This document shows, piece after piece, positions 24,733 through 33,454 of a stretch of 64,000 bases of DNA. Under the pieces are notes generated by a model. It made no database searches and was not told the DNA's origin. It saw only the letters and a program-made list of their open reading frames with translations. Every line of letters starts with the position of its first letter. Within the stretch, counting starts at the first letter, position 1. This DNA is from J027 sp034437655 (GTDB lineage: Bacteria > Chloroflexota > Anaerolineae > Aggregatilineales > J027), in contig DAOTTU010000069.1 in assembly GCA_034437655.1 (NCBI GenBank), forward strand, positions 1-64,000. Direction: 5' to 3'. A program made the translations under genes and the position numbers.

Positions 24733-26601
24733 TACACTCGGAGCCCAGCGCCATTCGGCAATGTTTCGGAAACGGTCGGCCGGGGTAGACAGATAGCCAA
24801 GCTGTACGCCTTGCAATCGCGAGTCGATTGTGTATGTATATAGCGGATAATACAAAGGCAGGGCCGGAGCGCGTTCAGCGAAACGTTGTTGCAACTGACG
24901 ATACAATTCGACACGCAAGGCTCCTTGTTGCTCGCGGCGAGCGCGTTCGATGAGGTCATTCAAGCGCAGGTCATTGACACCCGCGTAATTCGCGCCACCC
25001 TCCGCCTGGCTCACATGCCAGAACACGTAGGGGTCAGGGTCAGCGTAGGGTGCAAAAGTGTATTCGACTATCGCGAGGTCAAAATCCCCCACAACCAGTC
25101 GGCTTCGATATGTCGGCCCCGAATTGGCGTCTACTGTCACCGTGAAATTAAGGGTAGCAAGCTGATCTGCAATATTTTCAGCAAGGGCGACAAGTTGCGG
25201 GTCGTTGATAACCAGAATCGACAATTCACGACGCATGGTGGTTGTCTCAGGTTCAGCAGTCGGTGTCGGTGCATCGTCGGCTGTGTCTGTCTCATCCGTT
25301 TCAGTGGTGGCAACTTCGGCTGAGGCGTCGTCTGCATCATCCTCAGATTCCAGCACTTCACGTTCGAATGAAACACTTTCAAGCAGCGCTTGTGCCTGTG
25401 CAACATCTTGTGGTGGGAATTGCACCCCGGCATCGTATGCCCATATACCGGGGATCAGCGGGCTGTTAGCCGGGATGACCTTGCCGCCAAGTGTCTGCAT
25501 CACTGCTGATAGGCGGTCTATCGTCAACGCGAATGCCTGATGTACACGTGAGTTCGCAAGATATGACACATCATCGCGCTGCCAGTTGTAAAGTAAGACC
25601 CCGACAGCCGGTTGGGCACGGCTATAGACGGTTGCTGTATCCAGCGCGTTTAGAGCGGCTAACTGCGCTGCTGGAATCCCAGCAATGCTATTGACCTCGC
25701 CGCGTGCGTACGCTGCCAATGCTTCCTCCGTTGACGCAAAGGTGCGGAACAAAACACGATCCAACGCATAGCCGTTTTGCCCTTCAGAACGTTGCCGGAA
25801 AACTGGTGCAACCCGCAAACTGACTGACCATTGCCCGTCCAGCATATAGAGGTTTTCTAGCTGATAGGGGCCTGTGCCAATCGGGCTAAGGTTGAATGGA
25901 TGGCGGTACAGTTCTGCAACCGGATACCCGGCCAAGACATGTGCTGGTAACACCCCGATTTTGAGCTGTTCAGGAAATGTTACCAGTGGTTGCACAAGCC
26001 GAAACCGGATGGTGTGGTCGTCAATAACCGTCACTTCGACGGTACGCCAGAAATTTTGCAGCGCGCGTTCACCGGGGAAATCAGCATCACGAATAGTGTT
26101 TATTGTGTAGCGCACATCGTCGCTGGTAAAAGACGTCCCATCATGCCATTGCACGTCGCGTCGTAACAGAAAGACATATTCCAGACCGTCACGCGAGACT
26201 TCCCAACGCTCAGCCAATAACGGGACGGTTTCACCGAACGCATTGGTGGTAGTTAACCCTTCAAACATCAGTGCGGTGATGTCACGGTCAATAGGGTTGA
26301 GACTGGCAAATAACGGATTCAGCTTGCTGACATTCCCAACAAGTCCCTCTGTAAGCTGGCCGGGAACAGGCGACAGCACATTGTTCACCGGGACCGGGGT
26401 AGGGATTGTGGTAGATGCAGGTGGCGGGGTGGCGGTTGTTGTGGTACCGACTGTCACTATTTCAGGTTCGGTTGTAGCGGCGGGGGTTGGGTCGGGTACA
26501 GTATCTGAATCATCGTCTACAAAGCGTAGATAGAGTGCGCCACCTAACAGAATCAGTGAGACTGCTAAAGCTATCAGTGGAATGCGTAGTGTCCGCAGCA
26601 T
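24712..26601 (-). CDS. Extracellular solute-binding protein, family 5 (oligopeptide/nickel type)
   Basis: 629 residues. The N-terminal hydrophobic segment (about 8-26, LIALAVSLILLGGALYLRFV) has no lipobox Cys, so it is probably an uncleaved anchor or signal. A Thr/Pro linker leads to the SBP_bac_5 domain: LNPLFASLNPIDRDITALMF, 'WHDGTSFTSDDVRYTIN' and IGTGPYQLENL. An acidic low-complexity insertion (about 390-430, DDADDASAEVATTETDETD) interrupts the domain. The C-terminal lobe with 'PDPYVFWHVSQAEGGANYAG' completes it. It binds peptides or similar ligands for ABC import. No permease genes are nearby. It may have become a stand-alone receptor. Confidence 0.88.
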   Translation of the reverse strand: MLRTLRIPLIALAVSLILLGGALYLRFVDDDSDTVPDPTPAATTEPEIVTVGTTTTATPPPASTTIPTPVPVNNVLSPVPGQLTEGLVGNVSKLNPLFASLNPIDRDITALMFEGLTTTNAFGETVPLLAERWEVSRDGLEYVFLLRRDVQWHDGTSFTSDDVRYTINTIRDADFPGERALQNFWRTVEVTVIDDHTIRFRLVQPLVTFPEQLKIGVLPAHVLAGYPVAELYRHPFNLSPIGTGPYQLENLYMLDGQWSVSLRVAPVFRQRSEGQNGYALDRVLFRTFASTEEALAAYARGEVNSIAGIPAAQLAALNALDTATVYSRAQPAVGVLLYNWQRDDVSYLANSRVHQAFALTIDRLSAVMQTLGGKVIPANSPLIPGIWAYDAGVQFPPQDVAQAQALLESVSFEREVLESEDDADDASAEVATTETDETDTADDAPTPTAEPETTTMRRELSILVINDPQLVALAENIADQLATLNFTVTVDANSGPTYRSRLVVGDFDLAIVEYTFAPYADPDPYVFWHVSQAEGGANYAGVNDLRLNDLIERARREQQGALRVELYRQLQQRFAERAPALPLYYPLYTYTIDSRLQGVQLGYLSTPADRFRNIAEWRWAPSVLAQPDA

Positions 26602-26750
26602 AGGCCTCCTTCAGGGAAAAACAGCGGCAAAACAACAAAGGGGATGCCACACAACAATTGATGCCAATCGTTGTAAAGCACCCCCCGCCCCTATAAGCGG
26701 TAGAGCTAGCGCTTATATCAATCCGGTTGCGTAGATGTCAAATGATGTTG

Positions 26751-26990
26751 TTATTGAACCAGGAGTTGTAGAATCGCGTTCAGAATATACACGGCAGAAA
26801 CCACAATCGTTAACTGAAAGATTGTCTTTTCAAGCCCACGGCGCGTGCGCTGCACAGCTCCGCCGCCAGACCCACCAAACAAGCTGCCGATACCACCCGA
26901 AGACCCGGCTTGAAAGAGAACCAGTCCGATGAGTGCGAAGGACAATATAATTTGAATGATCTGAAGCGATGTTTCAAGATCAGGTAACAT
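26751..26990 (-). CDS. secG: Preprotein translocase subunit SecG
   Basis: 79 residues with the two SecG spans (IIQIILSFALIGLVLFQAG and FQLTIVVSAVYILNAILQLL) around the conserved cytoplasmic loop SSGGIGSLFGGSGGG. SecG joins SecYE and aids protein export. Length and pattern are typical. The gene lies between the solute-binding protein gene and recR on the same strand. Confidence 0.92.
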   Translation of the reverse strand: MLPDLETSLQIIQIILSFALIGLVLFQAGSSGGIGSLFGGSGGGAVQRTRRGLEKTIFQLTIVVSAVYILNAILQLLVQ

Positions 26991-27058
26991 GTGTCTCTAT
27001 TCCGTAATGATTGAACAAATCGGCCCGAGTATAGAGCAAAGTCCTTTCAGTGTCGAGG

Positions 27059-27667
27059 TCACATTTCATCGCGCCCCTCAATCGCACGTTTCAACGTTAC
27101 CTCATCAACATATTCAAGATCCCCACCAGACGGCAGCCCACGCGCCAGCCGCGTCACTTTTACGCCAGAGCCAGCAAGTTGCCGCTTAATGAACATTGCT
27201 GTAGCCTCACCTTCCATATTAGGATTGGTCGCTATGATGACTTCTAGCGTCGTATCGCTAGCTTCGACACGTTTAGTAAGTTCTGCAATCTTCAAATCAT
27301 CAGGCCCAACACCATTAACAGGCGAAATGGCACCCAGCAGCACATGATAAAGCCCACGATAAGTACTGGTCCGCTCGATCGCCATAACATCTAGCGGTTC
27401 TTCAACAATGGCAATGGTAGAACGGTCACGTTGAGGGTCGCTGCAAATTGGGCAGGGGCTAGTTTCTGCAATATTAAAACAGACTTCACAGTGGATCGTA
27501 TTCGCTTTTAGATTCTGGAGTGCCTCTGCCAAAGATAAGGAAACATTTTCCGGCACACGTAATAGATAATACGTCAGCCGACTGGCTGTTTTATTACCAA
27601 CGCCGGGTAACCGAGAGAAAGCCTCGATCAGATCAGTTACTGCGGGTGGAACAGCATTATTGCTCAA
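27059..27667 (-). CDS. recR: Recombination protein RecR
   Basis: RecR works with RecO/RecF in loading RecA at gaps. The start is taken as TTG 27667, giving 202 residues. AGAAGGAAAG lies six bases upstream, and the family N-terminus (PPAVTDLIEAFSRLPGVGNK) begins shortly after. An ATG 93 bases further up adds 31 residues without homology. Helix-hairpin-helix at about 8-35, zinc finger CEVCFNIAETSPCPIC (about 56-71), Toprim with IAIVEEPLDVMAIE (about 81-94), and the C-terminal Walker-like tail 'ARGLPSGGDLEYVDEVTLKRA'. Confidence 0.95.
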   Translation of the reverse strand: MSNNAVPPAVTDLIEAFSRLPGVGNKTASRLTYYLLRVPENVSLSLAEALQNLKANTIHCEVCFNIAETSPCPICSDPQRDRSTIAIVEEPLDVMAIERTSTYRGLYHVLLGAISPVNGVGPDDLKIAELTKRVEASDTTLEVIIATNPNMEGEATAMFIKRQLAGSGVKVTRLARGLPSGGDLEYVDEVTLKRAIEGRDEM

Positions 27668-28022
27668 GGTGAGCTTTCCTTCTAATCTATTCAGATTAGT
27701 TGTTTTGGGTGTCGTTGAATTATCGAGTATTCTAGCTCCCAGAATGGTAAACTTCAACATCAGATTCGCACAATTTGTATCAAATCGCTGTGAAATTATT
27801 GGCTCTCTCTAGACAACAGTGTATACAATGTATTATAATGTTTCTTAACGGCTTGGGTTTAATAATGGTTTGCAACCCAAAAACCGAACTGGTATATCAG
27901 TTATGAAGAGATGACATATGCACTTATGGGGGAGTCGTGCATTCTGTCTCAATTGAATATTCGTTGTCACCACAGTCTCGTAGGTATGTATCTACGGTAC
28001 TTTTGGTGCGCTTGACTATGAA
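27668..28022 (+). other. Divergent intergenic region with long leader before the BTAD gene
   Basis: 355 bases separate recR and the regulator gene. A promoter-like pair (27810-27839) points right, leaving a leader of about 175 bases. Within it GGGTT and AACCC (about 27856-27879) form an imperfect hairpin around TAATAATGGTTTGC. No small gene or known riboswitch pattern is apparent. Confidence 0.4.
27810..27839 (+). promoter_or_regulatory. Putative promoter of the BTAD regulator
   Basis: TAGACA (27810-27815, one mismatch to TTGACA) and TATAAT (27834-27839) are 18 bases apart. The surrounding DNA is A/T rich. It points at the gene beginning 28023. Confidence 0.55.
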
Positions 28023-29333
28023 ATGAAGAAGAAACGCATGCCTGAGATGACACTAGCTGAAAACCTGACAAAAACGCCCTTTGAGGCGATACAAGCATCA
28101 CTTGAACGTGAGACTCCTTACGTTGTTGTTTATCCTCGCAATCGAGCCAGACGCGCTCTTTTGTCTTTAGCGCTTACCGATTCTAATCGACGCCTGTATT
28201 ATTACAGTCTTCAGGACTCAGACACCGACCTACACACCTGGTTACATAATCTTTCCACAGATGATCAGTTCCCAACGGACTTCGGCGAACAGGTTCGTGG
28301 TGCCCTCGATGAAAAAGGGGTGCTTCCAGAAGACCTTGCACATGCAATGGCTGCCGATCTGGAACGCTTGCAGAGTGACCGCTTTGCCATTATCCTTGAC
28401 GAACTTGACCGCCTCATAGAAGATCAAGAAAATGCGTCACGCTTTTTCACAGAGCTAGCCGTGAATATCCCTACACAGGCTCAGATCATTGTAGATGGTC
28501 GCCAGCTACGGCGGCAGCCCTGGCATACCCTAATTCTACAAGGCTATGCAGAAACCATCGGTGATTATGGCGCTATCAATGGTGGCATGTTTGACCGTGA
28601 TGTTTCGGACCTGGGTCAAGTCGAGTTTTTCTCTTTGTCCGGCAACTCACGCATTGTCAGTGATGGTCGTTCTATCAAGTCATGGGATGGTAGCCTGCCT
28701 CGCAATTTGTGTTATTACTTCATAGAACGAAAGATGGTGACACGGCAGGAAATCTTTGACACATTCTGGCCACACCTCGGTGTTAAAGAAGCAACTAACG
28801 TATTCCATGTAACTAAACGCAAGATTTCCGAAAAAATTGGTTACGACATCACCGCTTACAGCAATGGCTTCTACGTACCCTCATCATCTGTGAAATTGAT
28901 GTATGATGCGCGGCACTTTGAAGCGTTGATTGAAGAAGCCGTTTCTAACCCTGACGAGGTGAACCCTGCTGTATGGTATCAAGCCATTCAGCTCTACCGC
29001 CATCCATACCTGCAAGGTCTGGACATGCCGTGGATCATCGAGAAACGCAATCGCCTCAAAGAAGGCTATGTGCGTGCATTGATCGGCATTGGACGCTTCC
29101 ACAAGCAGTTAGAAGAGCCAAATCGTGCGTTAGGCTACTTCCTGCGTGCTGTTGCTGAACAGCCCAACCGTGAAGATGTTCACCGTGATATTATGCAACT
29201 CTATTATGACGCGGATCAGCTCGACCAGCTTGTTACACAATATCGGCAACTGGAACGTATTCTGAAGCGGGACTATAACCTGAAACCGTCTAAGGAAACG
29301 CAAGCACTCTACACCATGCTAACAAATGCCTAA
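28023..29333 (+). CDS. BTAD-domain transcriptional regulator with degenerate N-terminal ATPase-like region
   Basis: 436 residues. Residues 25-190 resemble a STAND/MalT-type NTPase in layout ('YVVVYPRNRARRALLSLALT', then FAIILDELDRLIEDQ as a Walker-B-like strand), but no Walker A (GxxxxGK) is present. Residues about 215-290 (MVTRQEIFDTFWPHLGVKEA, NVFHVTKRKISEKIG) are an OmpR-type winged helix. Residues about 300-436 are the bacterial transcriptional activation domain, a TPR-like repeat (LYRHPYLQGLDMPWI, 'ALGYFLRAVAEQPNREDVHR'). SARP-like regulators have this wHTH-BTAD order. Two starts (28023, 28038) are possible. An intrinsic terminator follows. The target genes are unknown. Confidence 0.82.
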   Translation: MKKKRMPEMTLAENLTKTPFEAIQASLERETPYVVVYPRNRARRALLSLALTDSNRRLYYYSLQDSDTDLHTWLHNLSTDDQFPTDFGEQVRGALDEKGVLPEDLAHAMAADLERLQSDRFAIILDELDRLIEDQENASRFFTELAVNIPTQAQIIVDGRQLRRQPWHTLILQGYAETIGDYGAINGGMFDRDVSDLGQVEFFSLSGNSRIVSDGRSIKSWDGSLPRNLCYYFIERKMVTRQEIFDTFWPHLGVKEATNVFHVTKRKISEKIGYDITAYSNGFYVPSSSVKLMYDARHFEALIEEAVSNPDEVNPAVWYQAIQLYRHPYLQGLDMPWIIEKRNRLKEGYVRALIGIGRFHKQLEEPNRALGYFLRAVAEQPNREDVHRDIMQLYYDADQLDQLVTQYRQLERILKRDYNLKPSKETQALYTMLTNA

Positions 29334-29400
29334 CAGATAGCAGCGGGTTTTGCAGCACATATTGTTGCAGCAGCAACCCAGACGCTCAGGATGCTACACT

Positions 29401-29441
29401 ATAACAGAGACCTTTAAAAGAAAGGTTTCTGTTATTTTTTG
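29401..29441 (+). terminator. Intrinsic terminator after the BTAD gene
   Basis: ATAACAGAGACCTTT pairs with AAAGGTTTCTGTTAT (one mismatch) around a short AAAAG loop, followed by a run of T. It stands 67 bases behind the regulator's stop and faces the convergent DnaJ gene. Confidence 0.8.
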
Positions 29442-29467
29442 TCTTGACAGATTAGCTCTGCTTATGT

Positions 29468-30520
29468 CTATGCATCATCATCATAGAGGTAACGTACTTC
29501 GCACTGTGTGATAGTGTTGCCGTCACCATCAATAACTGTTAGTCGTAGAAAGTAGCTTCGGCTCCCCCCTGAAAAATGCCACGGTTGTAGCCGCCCGAGG
29601 TCACCAATATCCTGAATTGCGGGTTTCGCTAAAGCACTCATCGGCTGTATCTGGCTAAAAATCTGCCCCTCGCTCCCAACCAGGACCAGCGAATACGTAT
29701 ACATATCCGGATGCGCCACACGTCCTTGAATCTGCAACGGTAGATCACTGGCACGCAACAATGATGACTCTGGTGAGATAATCTGTACCAGTGGCATTGT
29801 ACAGGTGTCAACCGCAATGAACGGTACTGTCGGAGATGGTGATGGCGGAATAGTGCCGGCAATTGTTAATTGTCCTGTTGTTGCAGTCTGCGTTGAGACC
29901 ACAGGTGACTGCGCGAAATCTTCGATGGTGGCAAAACTACTGGCGATGAACACAATGTTGCACATCAACAGTATTCCAATCGCTCCCAACAGGTACTGAT
30001 AGGGACTTTCTACCAGCAACATCAGCTTTCGGTATGTTGGCTGAAACCAGCCCAGTCCATACTGCTTCAGCCATGCATCGTTGATTATGTTGCGTGGTCC
30101 TGCGGTTGGACGCGGTTGGCCCGGGGGTTGTCGGTATTGCCGTTGATAACCGGATGCGTAGGATGAGCCTTGTTGACGGGGTGGAGGACGGTTGGCCGTG
30201 TCATGGTCTGCATAGCGACGCGCTTGCCCCCCTTGATTCGTATCGGCGGTGCGTTGCGCATTATAAAATGAATAGGGGACGTATAACCGACGCTGGCGGT
30301 CATAGGCCGCACGCTGGTCAGGGTCGTTGAGTACACGATAGGCATCGTTAATAAGCTGGAAATGTGCCTTGGCCCAGTCTACACGCCCTGGATTGACGTC
30401 AGGGTGATAGCGCTTGGCTGCCTGTCGATAGGCTTGCCGAATGTCGTCAGCGCTTGCGGTGGCTGGAATTTCAAGTAGGCGGTAGAAGTCTTGAGCGGGA
30501 TCGTATCTGACATCAGTCAT
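29468..30520 (-). CDS. Membrane-anchored DnaJ-domain protein
   Basis: 350 residues. A J domain at about 10-75 (FYRLLEIPATASADDIRQAY, then RYHPDVN with the HPD motif) can stimulate a DnaK partner. A Gln/Arg/Pro-rich linker (80-150) precedes one membrane span (about 175-197, YLLGAIGILLMCNIVFIASSF). The outer domain has a Pro/Thr start and an Ig-like beta pattern ('CTMPLVQIISPESSLLRASD', 'LQPWHFSGGSRSYFLRLTV'). There is no Zn or C-terminal DnaJ domain, so this is a type III J protein. Last gene of a five-gene leftward operon. Confidence 0.87.
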   Translation of the reverse strand: MTDVRYDPAQDFYRLLEIPATASADDIRQAYRQAAKRYHPDVNPGRVDWAKAHFQLINDAYRVLNDPDQRAAYDRQRRLYVPYSFYNAQRTADTNQGGQARRYADHDTANRPPPRQQGSSYASGYQRQYRQPPGQPRPTAGPRNIINDAWLKQYGLGWFQPTYRKLMLLVESPYQYLLGAIGILLMCNIVFIASSFATIEDFAQSPVVSTQTATTGQLTIAGTIPPSPSPTVPFIAVDTCTMPLVQIISPESSLLRASDLPLQIQGRVAHPDMYTYSLVLVGSEGQIFSQIQPMSALAKPAIQDIGDLGRLQPWHFSGGSRSYFLRLTVIDGDGNTITQCEVRYLYDDDA

Positions 30521-30536
30521 GCGTACCGATTAAGCC

Positions 30537-30866
30537 TTAGCTACGCCCAAACTTCTCTTCAGCCTCTTCAAATTCCTCAGTATTGACCTCAAGAATCACC
30601 ATGCCACAGTTACGGCAGACGTCTGCATCAACCTTCGTCAAGTGTTTAAATGGTCGCAACAGATTACGTAGACGCTTGAGCTTCAAGCGCCGCGGTGCAA
30701 GGTACACATTTTGGAAGCCATCACCAAAGTCGACCATATACGCCGAGGCAAGATCATCAGAGCCACAGCGCGGGCAAACCCAACGGCGGCTTATTTGTAA
30801 GGGGCTTGAACTTCCGTCGTCTCGCGGTGGTGGTGGGGGCGAAACTGGCAAAGAATTATCAGACAT
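30537..30866 (-). CDS. Small zinc-ribbon protein
   Basis: 109 residues. A Pro-rich N-terminus (SLPVSPPPPPRDD) leads to one putative zinc site made of CPRC (about 35-38) and CRNC (about 84-87), separated by a basic stretch (LAPRRLKLKRLRNLLRPFKH). An acidic tail follows (EEFEEAEEKFGRS). It lies between the MBL hydrolase and DnaJ genes with gaps of 16-17 bases. The role is unknown, and a nucleic-acid or protein-binding adaptor is plausible. Confidence 0.65.
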   Translation of the reverse strand: MSDNSLPVSPPPPPRDDGSSSPLQISRRWVCPRCGSDDLASAYMVDFGDGFQNVYLAPRRLKLKRLRNLLRPFKHLTKVDADVCRNCGMVILEVNTEEFEEAEEKFGRS

Positions 30867-30883
30867 TCGCGCAGCTATCTTTC

Positions 30884-31645
30884 TCAGATGTCGTAAACAT
30901 TATAATCAGCAGCCAATTCTATCGGACCGTCAAAAAAGTGACGTGCTTCGTTAATTAATGGTGTCGGGTCACGTTCCCAAACTTCATAATGCACCAGCAC
31001 TAGGCGCTTGCACCGGGCGTTCGCGGCGATTTGGCCCGCTTCGGCAGCGCTTGAGTGGCCATCAGGGTCATGGCCGGTGGCTTCGTGGATGAGCATGTCA
31101 GCACCTTCGGCCAGACGTTCAATATTCGGCACTGGTGCGGTATCACACGAATAACCAATGATTTTGCCAGCGTCTTTGCTTTCAATACGTAAGCCAATGG
31201 TTGGGATTCCATAATGCTTGACGGGCCATGAGAAGATGCGGAAATCCTCATTTTCTAGCACAATTTGAGACTCTTGTGGTAGCACCCGATGAAACGCAAC
31301 CGGAAAGAATTGCGGCCAATCATCCCACGAAAAAGCAGACATCATGTCTTCGGTCCGTAGCAGGCAATGGTCCAACCCATGCACACGCAGCGGTTGCCGA
31401 CGCCCCAACAACCACATGTGCATCAGCAACATTGGTACACCATAAACATGATCGGGGTGAAAGTGTGTCAAGATCATGTCGGTCACTTGATTGTGGTTAA
31501 TGCCAAACCGACGTAATTTAACCATTGGGTTCGACCCACAATCAATCAAGACCGCGCTATGCTTGCCCTGTAAAACCAGATGTGTGTTGTCGTGGTCAGC
31601 ATCTGAAACTGCTGCTGCTGCCCCAAGGATTATCAAACGTGCCAT
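30884..31645 (-). CDS. MBL-fold metallo-hydrolase (RNase Z-like)
   Basis: 253 residues with metallo-beta-lactamase motifs: LTHFHPDHVYG (about 59-69), a later KHYGIPTIGL, SCDTAPV, and LIHEATGHDPDGHSSAAEAG ending the active site, with a last His in 'LVLVHYEVW'. The order fits the RNase Z/ElaC-like branch, but the usual exosite arm is missing, so another phosphodiesterase or hydrolase activity is as likely. It is 15 bases after the fusion permease gene and probably co-transcribed. Confidence 0.85.
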   Translation of the reverse strand: MARLIILGAAAAVSDADHDNTHLVLQGKHSAVLIDCGSNPMVKLRRFGINHNQVTDMILTHFHPDHVYGVPMLLMHMWLLGRRQPLRVHGLDHCLLRTEDMMSAFSWDDWPQFFPVAFHRVLPQESQIVLENEDFRIFSWPVKHYGIPTIGLRIESKDAGKIIGYSCDTAPVPNIERLAEGADMLIHEATGHDPDGHSSAAEAGQIAANARCKRLVLVHYEVWERDPTPLINEARHFFDGPIELAADYNVYDI

Positions 31646-31660
31646 GTGTTCCTGCTTATA

Positions 31661-33454
31661 CTAGAACCCAATTTCAAGTGCCATTTCCACCATACGTGGT
31701 GTCACCATCACTTCTAGTGTAGCAGCAATTATCAGCAAAGGCACAACGATTGCAAAATACAACTTGAATGCATCCCCAACAGCCCGCAACCACACTTCAC
31801 CAACGGTCAGCTTCTTCATTTCACCTGTGATCGAACTGGCGGCATGCAGAATTAATGCGCCTGCAATCAGTATAGCGGGGACTTCAACAATACCATGAGG
31901 AATAATCGCCATGATAAAGGGCACAACGCTAATCCCGTTGAGCGCGATGTTGCCAAAAACATATCCTAGAATCCCAAACGGAAGCATGACCAACAGCGTT
32001 GAGAGTACGCCAAAAGTAAACATTCCCAGCACAAAAGCCACTGCCAACACGCGCAGGTTTTGTGTCAACGCCAACCCGATGACAGCAGGGTCACTTGCAG
32101 CGCTTTCCCAGAGATCACGCAGGTTGTTCAATAAGGCTTCATCACTATAGTTCCAGGGTGGGCTTGCGGCTGTTGCTTCGACACCGCTCGCACTGCCCAG
32201 GGTACTATCCCACGCAGCGAACAGGTCAATGGTCGTAACGTCTCCGCCAGTATCCTCGGGGGGGGGTTGCACAGTGTAGGGTACAGCAGACTCGGTAAAA
32301 AGTCGTGTTTCAATGGCCGTGTCAAAAGCAGCAATCGGATCAGGGCTGGTATCAGGTGGCTGACGGTCAAGCGGCAATGTGTAAGCTGAGGCTGAATACC
32401 ACCCCCCGATAAATGCCGCCAGCAACGCAATACTGATCGTGGCCATCGAAGATCGCAACCTACCAAAGACAGGGAATACAGACCGTCGATACCAGTGCAA
32501 CGGTCCATTTAGTGCAGGCAAAGGTTCTCCACGATTTTCGTGGGCATCACGTTCTTCATGCGTAATACCACGCACTTGATCCCAGAAGACACGCCCGGCC
32601 CACTTCAAGTCCAATGCATCAACTGCACGCCCAAGCAGTTCTTCACGGTTAAAGATTCGTGCCCCAGTCCGCACCAACAGCACAATGACAATCATCAGCC
32701 CAAAACAGATCCACCACAGTACGAAACGCCGATCAGGTTGTACCATCAGCAGGCTCTCAATGATGATCAGAATCGACATCGGCAAAATGATCACACTGGC
32801 CAGCAGATTGGCTGCACGAGTTGAAGTTGTCTGGCTTGAAATCACGACTGCACCGGTAACCATCACAATCGCTTGTACGGTAGTCAGGGTCAGGATCATC
32901 AGGACAAGAATCGGGTCTGGCCGCCATTGTTGGGCACCAATGATCAACCCACCAATATAAATTGAAATCCCGAGGTAGGCTGCCATCAGAGGTGGCAAGG
33001 TTGCGGCCAGCACTTTACCTGCATAAAGCTCGGTGTTGGTCAGTGGTGTAGACAGGAGCGGTTCAAGGCTACGGCGTTCTTTTTCACCCACGAATGTTTC
33101 GAGCGCGATGACCAATGAAATACTAACGGGGAAAAAGCCAACGATCATTGGCATGAGCGGCAAAAATGCCTCCGTTATTTCCCGGCCGTCGGCACCATAA
33201 TCCTCAAACAGATTGATAAATGCTGCACTGGCAATGTTCGCCAATGCCGGAAAACACAATGTCAGGATCACAATCGGTGCCATAATGCGCCAGTCTCGGA
33301 AACTGTCACGCACTTCGCGCCGGGTGATGACCATCGCATTCTGGAAGGATTGCCACAGGGTTGCTTTATCGCCAAAGCCAACAGCTTCTTGTTGCAAATT
33401 ACTTTCAGAGGCGTTCGCGGGGGGTTGCGGTTGGGTTTTGCTGATGGTACTCAT
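31661..33454 (-). CDS. ABC-2 type permease fused to a SpoIIM-like domain
   Basis: 597 residues, about 11-12 spans. Residues about 30-270 are an ABC-2 permease of the NatB kind: ITRREVRDSFRDWRIMAPIV, then 'VGEKERRSLEPLLSTPLTNTELYAGK', the usual coupling segment. Residues about 325-597 match stage II sporulation protein M: the FGVLSTLLVMLPFGILGYVF region, then IIPHGIVEVPAILIAGA and a final span pair. The two are usually separate genes. The start has a four-base ATGA overlap with the ATPase gene, so ATPase and permease are one transporter. The substrate is unknown. Confidence 0.85.
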   Translation of the reverse strand: MSTISKTQPQPPANASESNLQQEAVGFGDKATLWQSFQNAMVITRREVRDSFRDWRIMAPIVILTLCFPALANIASAAFINLFEDYGADGREITEAFLPLMPMIVGFFPVSISLVIALETFVGEKERRSLEPLLSTPLTNTELYAGKVLAATLPPLMAAYLGISIYIGGLIIGAQQWRPDPILVLMILTLTTVQAIVMVTGAVVISSQTTSTRAANLLASVIILPMSILIIIESLLMVQPDRRFVLWWICFGLMIVIVLLVRTGARIFNREELLGRAVDALDLKWAGRVFWDQVRGITHEERDAHENRGEPLPALNGPLHWYRRSVFPVFGRLRSSMATISIALLAAFIGGWYSASAYTLPLDRQPPDTSPDPIAAFDTAIETRLFTESAVPYTVQPPPEDTGGDVTTIDLFAAWDSTLGSASGVEATAASPPWNYSDEALLNNLRDLWESAASDPAVIGLALTQNLRVLAVAFVLGMFTFGVLSTLLVMLPFGILGYVFGNIALNGISVVPFIMAIIPHGIVEVPAILIAGALILHAASSITGEMKKLTVGEVWLRAVGDAFKLYFAIVVPLLIIAATLEVMVTPRMVEMALEIGF

